Source: Silurus meridionalis (Eukaryota > Chordata > Actinopteri > Siluriformes > Siluridae). From it: DNA of 64,000 nucleotides. Below are positions 51,771-64,000 of this stretch, piece after piece. The notes beneath the pieces were generated by a model, which made no database searches, was not told where the DNA came from, and was given only the letters and a program-made list of their open reading frames with translations. The position numbers and the translations under genes were made by a program. How positions within the stretch are numbered: the first letter of the stretch is position 1; each line of letters opens with the position of its first letter. The stretch lies in contig NC_060885.1 of NCBI RefSeq assembly GCF_014805685.1, forward strand, positions 12,379,132 through 12,443,131, given 5' to 3'.

Positions 51771-52695
51771 ATATACACACGTTTAAACCTAGGGGTAGTT
51801 AATCTATAGCCTATATCTAGTGGGGGGTTTTGGCAGAAAAATAAGGAGAACAGAAACTCTATGCAGACAGTAACCTTAGCTCAGGATTGATCATGCAATC
51901 AACTGTGCCGAAATACCTGGAATAGCTATTTGCAGAAATACCTTAAAAAAAATAAAAAGCTCCAAACATATTTTCTATTTAGAACCCTACAGAAGATTGT
52001 TTCCCTATCCATTTTCTTACAGAGATGTGTTTCTTAAAATGAGATGTTTTAACTTACACTTGGAAACAATAAATCCATATGTCAAAAGTTATCAATCTAT
52101 ATTTTCTGCTGGCTAGAATAAAATCATTTAGATGAGAAGTGTCAGTCGAAGCAGTACACATCCATCAAAGGGTGGTAGTAATACTGTGTGATATTTTCTT
52201 CCTCTGTGATTTCAATGTGTGATCTGCCATCTGCAATTCCTCTAATCTCTCAGATGTTGTCTAATCTCAAAATAACACAATCTTTGAGTTTCTAAACATT
52301 ATTTATATAAACATATGAAGTTGCTAGAAAAGATATGACCTTAAACTACAAAATAGGTTGAAACTTTGACTTTTATAAAAAAATGTACAAAACCAATTGT
52401 GTGAAAGTTAAAAGTGAGCATGAGAACACATTGCGGTATGGTTACAGGCCAGTACTTTTGAACACTCAACTCCATCCAAAACCCTCTGTTCTTTTGATCA
52501 TAACTACCATGCATTAATGATCAGAGTGGATGAATGATCTAGAGAAGGAGGAGGCCATGGTGTAGCAACTGAAGAGAGCAACTGAAGAGAGCAAACCACT
52601 GGCCTGATTTTATAGCTGTGACTATTTTTTTTCATGCTGCCTGTAATCATGTAATCATAGGGTTGATTAGTAAGGGAACTGTTTTTTTTTCCCTA
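51771..52695. other. non-coding stretch
   Basis: Nothing recognised. Confidence 0.4.
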
Positions 52696-56499
<3,804 letters not shown>

Positions 56500-57000
56500 T
56501 GAAAAAAAATGTGTCCAGTTCCATCCACACAGACTACTGAGATGATTATTCAGTCTCTGGGTATCTCTAGACTAGACTATTGTAAATTATTGCAAGTCAA
56601 AAATGGGCCAGCTTCCACCTACCTTAAAGCACATGTCACACCCTGCACTGCACTGCACCACACTTCCTCTGATCCTCTACCACTACCTGACTGGTCACAT
56701 CACTTAATGTACAGATTTTCTTTTCTCTTCTGGCATCTAGGTGGTGAAACGAACTAGAAATGAACACCTGAGTCACTGTCTGTATTCAAACATCGATAAA
56801 AGACCTTCTTCTTCCATAAGTACTTAAATTAGCGCTTAAAAATGCTTTTTAAATATTATCTCCTCAACAAAGTTTCCAGATTGATGTTTTTCTTAGTGTG
56901 TAACCTTGTGAAACAGTACCTGGATGTATTTATTGATAAAGACATCAGAGCACTCCTGTAAGTCATTCTGAATAAGGGCATCTACCAAATGACATGAATA
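56500..57000 (+). mobile_element. L2/CR1-like LINE 3' fragment
   Basis: The + strand reads TEMIIQSLGISRLDYCKLL, a deletion, VKNGPASTYLKAHVTPCTA, then a shifted remnant of the usual LINE C-terminus ('ggtggtgaaacgaact' fits WWNEL). It ends with 'gtaagtcattctgaataagg' and 'gcatctaccaaatgacatg', the standard tail of fish L2-like LINEs. Internally deleted and frameshifted. Confidence 0.75.
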
Positions 57001-58721
57001 TAAACAGATATTGTGTTCTTGATAGACACTTTTACAGATAACAATAGAACATACATTGCTCATTTTTTAGAAGCTTGCTAAGAATTTCACATTTCTACCA
57101 CTTTTGAATTTAGGCAAATATCAGGTTTGGGGTCCTGCATAATACCAAAATGTCAAATATACAGTGATACTGTAAGGCTTGTAATGGATGTGCTGTGCTG
57201 CTTGATGCATTTACAACATGTGTCTGTTGACAGTCTGGACAAGGTCATGGTGATAAAAAAATGTATTTAAGTTTTTTTTTTTTTTTTTGAATGTTAAGAA
57301 AAAGTTAAGAAAATCTGCAAAAATGTCTAATCCTGACCAATTACTTACTATGTTTTAAGTATAGTGGGTAAGTGCTGTAACGAAGGTTGAGACTGATCAG
57401 TCTTTGTTAAAATTCATTGCTGATGGTGTTAACATTTCCTCAGACTTAAAAAAAAAAAAATTCTGTAATAAGAATATTTAAAAAATATTTTACAAAGTAT
57501 AGGCTATACATACAAGTGTAAAATATGAGATTTCATTTTGTACATATACAAAGTATATCCATAGTATATACATTATAACAAATAATATTAGTAACATAAT
57601 AATCATAAATTCGCCTCCCAGGGCTAATAGTAGTAAGGTCCATATTTAGTTTACAAAATCTTTCCGTTTAGAGCACACACACCTCAGGCTAAAATCTAAA
57701 TGCAAATACAGATATGGATATTTGGAGCACTTGTTTTCTTGATTGGATTTACTGTTTACACTTGGGTATTGGGTATATTTTTGTATGTATATTTTGAAAT
57801 TGTCCTTTATTAAATGACTAGATCAGTGGAAAAGAATCACCACCAACAGTGGATTGCTCTTTGTCTGAGTTGCTCTGTATAAGAGCAGGTACAAATAAAT
57901 AAATATGAATGCAAATGTATCAGGTTTTATGCCATATTTTAAACACATTTAGTGTGCTTGAGTAATTGCTGAATTCACATTATGTTCTTTTCCCCCGAGC
58001 TGTTTTTATCCGTTTCTTAATTTCCCTAATTAGCCCTCTCTCACTCTCTCTATAAGATTACTAGTGACATCATGTTCATTCCTAATGTTCCATGCCTTGT
58101 GCCTTGTTTCTTCTTTATTTGATTAGTAAGTAAAGCACTGAAATCTAATGAACATCTTTAAAGAAACTGTGTCCAACATGGGAAACTATTTTGTTTTACA
58201 CTGGGGTTTAATTTCTTTAACCTTTAATCCTGCGAGCTAAACAGATCTCAATAAATTCTTTCTGCAAATTAAAAGTGATTTTGAAATATTATGGCTTAGG
58301 AGTACTGCTTCTGACTGACTGATCTATCTGATTCTTCTATGGTAATTTAAGATAGAGTAATTACCTTTATGATCCCATTTATAGAGATTAATAGAACAGA
58401 GGGAAAGTGCATTGCAGCACCACAAATCCTCATATAATGTCGGTGGAGTGTTGTTCAAAGTCTAATTGGATAAAGCCAATGTAACTCTTATTGTTAAGAA
58501 ATTTATCAACTGTATCAGAGAATCAAGTCTTATATGTTATGTGTAGCAGAACTCAATGGGAAGGTTGATTTTTCAGTATAGAGGTTTAGGAAACCCTTTA
58601 TATACTAAGCTGGAGATTTGGATACGATGTTTAAATAATTGAAACAATTGTTCTGCATCGTTACAGTGTCTGTGATGCACATTCACTGATAAAGAGCAGT
58701 AGTATATATATATATATATAG
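57001..58721. other. AT-rich non-coding stretch
   Basis: No gene. A short (CTCT) run near 58038 and T/A runs at 57273 and 57450. The part 57840-57910 ('tgctctgtataagagcaggt') may be another LINE-tail scrap. Confidence 0.4.
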
Positions 58722-58744
58722 AGAGACAATGAGTGTAGTGCAAG

Positions 58745-58812
<68 letters not shown>

Positions 58813-58835
58813 CTTGCACTACACTCATTGTCTCT
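58722..58835. repeat. 114-bp perfect palindrome centred on (TA)n
   Basis: The left arm starts AGAGACAATGAGTGTAGTGC and runs into (TA)n; the right arm ends GCACTACACTCATTGTCTCT. Base p pairs with base 117557-p over the whole length, including the TA core, with no spacer. The unique arm parts are 25 bp each. Confidence 0.93.
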
Positions 58836-61800
58836 TATTCGTCTCCAGTGGTTATAGTTGTATGTCGCTTGCTTAAACCAGGTTATGTTTACTTTATTCC
58901 CATGTTAATTCCTTATAAAACTCTATGCACTCTTTGCATCATTATGAAATCTATGAAAACAAATATTCACAAATCTCTTCCCAGAAGTGATTTACATTTC
59001 TGTTGGGTTTTTACGTCATTAAGCTGTAAGTAAATTAAACGATTGGACATTTAAAGCACATAATAAGAAGTTATTAGCAGGTTTATACTGGATATTGATA
59101 ATTATAGAATAATGATATGGTTTCGGTGATCTGTTAATAAAATGCTATGATATAGCCAGTGCATGAAGCAAACTACAAACCCCTTGCTATAAATGTAGAG
59201 CAAAACTTCAGAATCCTGCTATCTGCCCTTTAATTCCTCCACTATGCCGCTTTAATCTTCAAAGCCCCGCCTCTTTCAAGACGTCCGCTTCCGCCATGGG
59301 TGTGGCAGATCAAACATAATGCCCCAATGAAAGCAACTGGCACCTGCATTTTAGGAAAAGCATGATGACAGGAGACAGAGGGCAAAAAAAGAATAAAAAA
59401 TATACAAACACATACGTGCTTTTGTGGCAGTTTTTAAGTGTGTGACAATTCTATTCTGTCTTCCAGAAGTTAGTTTCTTTAGAGGTAGATCTTTAGAGGT
59501 AAAGGCCTCCATTTAAATATGGTGTAATTAAAAACATTTAGAGAGGAGCATACATACAGTCACTTTTATTATCTTTCAGACTGAGTTTCTCTTTTAGCAG
59601 CATTTTGTTTTCTCTGATCTCTTAAACAAGGCTCAAAGAGCAAAAAGACTGTGAAGAAAATAATCTCATTTTCTTCTATTAAATGAGAAATTTAAATAAC
59701 AGCATTGTTGAGTCTCTTTTGGGTACTCGAAATCAAACACTTCACCTGCAGCTACTGCTAAAATGGCTCTGTGGAAAAAATAGAAAAGGATAAAACAGAT
59801 GATAGAAAATTAACTAGATGTCTAGGAGTGAACTGGTTCAGTGCAAGATACTTAATTAAATAGAAATTAGTGACTGTGCCACTGGTAAAAAAAAAATGTA
59901 ACTTGGCTAAGATTTCCAGTTTGAATCATGCCATTTCCCTGCAGATAAAACTGCTGCTATTTTCTATTGAAGGGTGCGTTGGCCTTGTCAATCTCTCTCC
60001 TGTCAAAATTTCAGGCATTTGGCTGTTTGCATAGTTGGCAACAACTGATATCCTCCACTGAGTATGTTTAGACAGCCAGTGATGTTATATAGCCCAAATG
60101 ATGAGATATCTTAAAATGGTCAATAATTTTTGAAGGACTTCAAAAATATGGGCAGGGCATCTTAATGGCTTTTAAGCTATCACAATAAAAACATATATAA
60201 TAGGCAATTTAATTAAAATAAAAGTAACAAAAATACTCTTTTTGGCTCTTCTCTTGATACAGCAAGGGCAAAGAACTTGTTACTAGCATCCATTTTGTGT
60301 AATGACTTTCTCTCCTTGTCCTTCAATCTAAAGTGCAGTCTAAAGTATTCTTTCCTATAACCACTTACAAGTTTGCCAACGACATATCCTTTTTTGGGAA
60401 ACTGTGAAAAGCAACACCTTGATGCAGAGCTCTGAAGAGGTGTTGGGTTTTGGTGTAGTAAAATGCATTAAATCATGAGCAGTAATTTGTTGAAAGTGGC
60501 TACATGAACTAAACTGAGGTCATGAAATTGTGGCTGTAGACAATTTACCCTTTTAAAGCTCTCAGTTTGCTCTTGGTGATTTCTGAATTAATAACATCGT
60601 GCTCACTTTTTGTGCTCTCCTTTAAAAATAAAACATGCCCAAACATGCTCGGCAGGGATACAGCCTGGTGTAGATCACAAGTATTTGTTGGATTCTTTAA
60701 TTATAGAAAATGTTATCATTGGGATATGACAGTCAGAAACATAAGCTTAGAGTCCTCTAGCTCACAATAATACCACAAAAGGCAGGCGCTCTAACAAGAT
60801 ATTTGCATTGGTACATGTTCTTTTTTGTTATCAATAAATGTTGTCATCATAAAGTTCTAAATAATGTGCTCAACAGTGCTCAAAAGATGTAATGAAATTC
60901 AATTCATTGTTAGGCACCCTATTCCTGATAACCTTCCAGAGCTCTGTGTAGGCATCTTTGAAGGAAAGCACAAATGAAAGAAAAATGTGGGCACAATATT
61001 GTTAATTTATGCCAACTATAATAATTATAACCAAAATTGAGAGCATGATTAATGTAAATTGTGAACATGAAAAAATGCTTGGTCTCTCCATGGTTTTGCA
61101 TTTTTTATATGCTATTTTCAAAACTAATTGTTTTCTTTTATCCTTACATGTATAAAAATCCATTAGAGAGTAGAAGATGTCAATATATGAAGTATAGGCA
61201 AAGGAGAGAATCTATTTAACATGTTAATTCTAGCAACCATTCAACATTTATGGAGGTGATAAAAGCTTTATAGTTTTATTCTAGTGTCTCTTTGGTTGTT
61301 TTTTTGACTCCATGTTACACAGTTCAGCAGATACTGTGACATTAAGTCTGTTTCACTGCAGACCCCAGAAGAAGCCTTGTGACTCATTGTAGGCAGACAT
61401 CAGCAGGGTGAGCACCAAAGGTCCAGCTGTAGCCTCAATTGATTCAGCATCTCTAGTGTTCAGGGACAAGACCTTATGACTCACTGTGCACAGTTATTCA
61501 GTGGAATTCACACTAATGTTTCTCATGCATCTTTGTCAGTAGATATAGACTGACATCAAAGAAGAATCACCCAGAACAAAGAGTCACAGTGTAGTCTTCG
61601 AAGTTGATAATCAGAGATGCAGTTGTATGGAAATCTAGTTGACTCACTCACAGATGTTTGTGAATTTCTGGGTATTATTCTAAGGTGTGATGAGGTGGAT
61701 CAGTGCTCCTGTCTCTCCTCATTCAGTGTTGCTCGTAGGTTGCTGTTCAAAGGGAAGTCCTGGGGTAGAATTCCTATTCACACTCCCTTCAAGAACGGCA

Positions 61801-63762
61801 ATTTGTGAACATACAACTTTTTTCATGGTTATAAAATGCCTTTGATCAGAACCCTGTAACATTATGCATACACAGAACTCATTTTAAAGTTCCAGGCATG
61901 ATTTTACAATGTGTTTGGCACAGAACATGACCTAGTTGTTAAGTTCCCTGTACGTTTGTGTAAGACAGATAGATCACAAATGTATGAAGCATGCAGTTGT
62001 CACAGAAATAACACAGTATGTGGAAAAAAAGAAGGCTCCGAATGTCTTTAAAAGATTTCTGATGTCTTGAAAATTAAAATGTTTTTGGTGATACACAACC
62101 AGAGACTTGGATAACCCCACTGTCTTTCTGGAGAGAGTTACATTTTTGATGGATCTACTACCACTTGAAGTCAAATGGCCTGGAGTCTTGTCTGTTTTGG
62201 CCATTCATGTTCAGTGTTATTTTGCAAATAACCTTCAACTAACTTAACAGGCCAGTTTATGAAAGCCAAAAAGAAGAGTTTATGAATAGAATCGGTGTCT
62301 TTCAAAGCCTTGGTTGAACTACCATGATATGGTTTATGGCTTTATACTAAAGGTCATATTTTAGTTGTTATATGGCAACATTCCTAAATTCTGGCAAATA
62401 TGAGAAGTGAGAAACTTCATTTCACATTCTATTAAGACTAGTTTGATGGTTGCTGATTTGCAGTTTTAAACATTTTTTTAACTAAAATACTCTATGGCCT
62501 GTTAGTGGGGGACAATATTTATCCAATTCTGCATGATTCTGCTCTCATTTCCCTTCTTATAGTCTCAAACCTAGTTATTATTTGACTCTCCAGAATAAAC
62601 TGAGAGCAAGGACTGAGAGCAGACAAGTAGAATAAACAGACTTCCTACAAACTGCTTTCGTCACTCAGGTTCTGCCACATTGAGACTGTGTCTGTTCCCT
62701 CAGCTTAAGAACCATAAACAAAAGAAAAAAAAAAGGTTGTAACCTAATTAGAATTCATTTAGGCCATTTCAAATGCACAGCTAGCACTTTTGATCTTAGT
62801 TGAGCTGTTTTATATTAGATCTCCTACATCTAAAGTGCCTTTTGTTAGTTAATATTATTAATCAGAAATGAAATGTTTACTGATATTAATTATTTGTTAA
62901 CAGTTTGTTGACAAGTTTTATTGTTTTTTAAAGATAAGTTGGATTTACCAATCTCTCTCATGGTAATACTTCATGTCTTTATATTTAGTAAAAGCTTGTA
63001 GTAAAAGGTTGGTTTTTGGTGTGCTTCAAATAGACATTCCAAATAAAGTAGAGATTTGTGAGTTTGGACCAGTGTTCCAGAGAGCAAAGTTTTTACCCAA
63101 CAATAGCCATAGATACAGTTTACATCCAAGCAACATTAAATAATAATACAAAATAAATAAAGTCATAGAAATCATATACACAAAAGGAACACACATGGTT
63201 TGGATGCAAACTTAAATCTATGTCAAACTAAGTTACTGAAAGCACCACTATGATAAAATGTAAACCACCTGTAAACAAACAGAACATAGAGTCTAAGGAT
63301 CAGTCACCATGGTGACAAACTAAGACCAATGGGCTGTTTATTGGAACAACAGGGCTGAAAAAGGCAGGTGTACATATTCAGGTACAGCTGCAAAAGTAGC
63401 AGAGACAAATACCTGTTCTTCACATGATCTTTAAGGAACTAAAATCAACTTAATGTATATTCTTAAATTGTTTATTATATACTTTTTAATCAGGAATCTA
63501 TTGGACATGCTATTGTGTGGTCATTTGCATATTGCATATGATCGGCTCAAGCCTAATGAGAACACTTCTTTTAAATGAAACATTGTGCAATTACACTCCT
63601 TCTGCAGTTTAGCAGTTGCAGTGGTCCTGAATCAGCTTGAAAGACACGGATCTAGACAGGATCAGGATACAAGAAAATGGTAAAACCATGTGGAATTTCA
63701 TAACCAACGCTAAGGAATAAAGACTACCTGCTGTGCTATTATCCTGCATAATGTGATAACAT
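58836..63762. other. non-coding stretch without a recognised gene
   Basis: No exon or known repeat. Two spots stand out: a GC-rich patch at 59262-59305 with 'ccccgcctc' and 'cttccgccatgg', and a 14-bp perfect palindrome GTCACCATGGTGAC at 63303-63316. Frames of 60-76 codons at 60567, 61617 and 61974 show no motifs. Confidence 0.4.
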
Positions 63763-63797
63763 CTTCTTCTTCTTCTTCTTCTTCTTCTTCTTCTTCT
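63763..63797. repeat. (CTT)n tail of the second RTE LINE
   Basis: Eleven or so CTT units immediately before the LINE 3' end, like the tract at 2491-2527. Confidence 0.9.
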
Positions 63798-64000
63798 CCT
63801 TTTTCTTTCGGCTTCTTCCATTAGGGGTAGCCACAGCGGATTATCCTTCTCCATACCACTCTGTCCTGTATATCTCCCTCTTTTACCCCAACCACCTGCA
63901 TGTCTTTCCTCACCACATTCATAAACCTCCTCTTTGGCCTTCCTCTTTTCCGCCTTCCTGGTGGCTCCATCCTCAGCATTCTTCTAGCGATATACCCCAT
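63798..64000 (-). mobile_element. RTE-type LINE, copy 2, 3' end (continues past the window)
   Basis: Lines up base for base, with scattered differences, with 2528-2715. Shared blocks include 'ctggtggctccatcctcagc', 'attcttct', 'tcaccaca.tcataaacct' and 'ggcttct.ccatt.ggggt'. Orientation is minus, as in copy 1. Only the C-terminal coding end and 3' end are inside the window. Differences from copy 1 suggest that both are old, separate insertions. Confidence 0.88.

Noticed and set aside
63609..63854. Frame with a poly-Arg run
   Set aside because: The Arg run is the translation of the (CTT)n LINE tail.

Overview
The window is vertebrate nuclear DNA, almost certainly from a teleost fish. It is AT-rich, intron-sized, full of dinucleotide microsatellites, and packed with Tc1-like, hAT-like, RTE, L2/Rex-like and DIRS-like repeats of the kinds common in fish. 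There is no prokaryotic or organellar signature. I cannot name the species. A catfish-type genome would fit the repeat mix, but that is inference.

The only host gene I can support is dntt (terminal deoxynucleotidyltransferase, TdT), on the + strand. Three consecutive exons are present, at 12341-12443, 24403-24648 and 30534-30617. They join in frame and carry the D-x-D metal-binding pair (GHDVDF), a TdT-type Loop1 with DHFQKCF, the third catalytic Asp (RVDLV), the GWSGS motif and the FERDLRR...DNHAL helix. The introns between them are about 12.0 kb and 5.9 kb. I found neither the upstream exons (BRCT, 8-kDa domain, start of the palm) nor the short final exon in the window.

Layout: 1-12340 is probably an upstream dntt intron. 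It holds a decayed Tc1 relic, a broken RTE-type LINE (2.5-5.9 kb, minus) with a TA-flanked MITE inside it, and a Tc1 element (9.0-10.3 kb) nested in an older Tc1 relic. The intron at 12.4-24.4 kb holds a LINE remnant, a tetranucleotide array, a small MITE, an L2/Rex-like LINE fused to a DIRS-type fragment, and several GT/GA arrays. The intron at 24.6-30.5 kb holds a SINE, a perfect 31-bp hairpin, a Tc1 element carrying two separate nested insertions, and two short Tc1 derivatives that end 38 bp before the third exon. From 30.6 to 64 kb there is no recognisable gene. This part holds SINE-like, Tc1, hAT, solo-LTR and LINE fragments, a 114-bp perfect palindrome, several repeat-free stretches that could be conserved non-coding DNA, and at the right edge the 3' end of a second RTE LINE in the same orientation as the first.

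No new multi-gene system was found. The more interesting points are a (TG)n tract 14 nt from a dntt splice acceptor, Tc1 terminal repeats next to another dntt acceptor, layered insertions with readable target duplications, and unusually clean palindromes. Nearly all other open reading frames of 60-150 codons here are chance ORFs, microsatellite translations or frames inside transposon relics.
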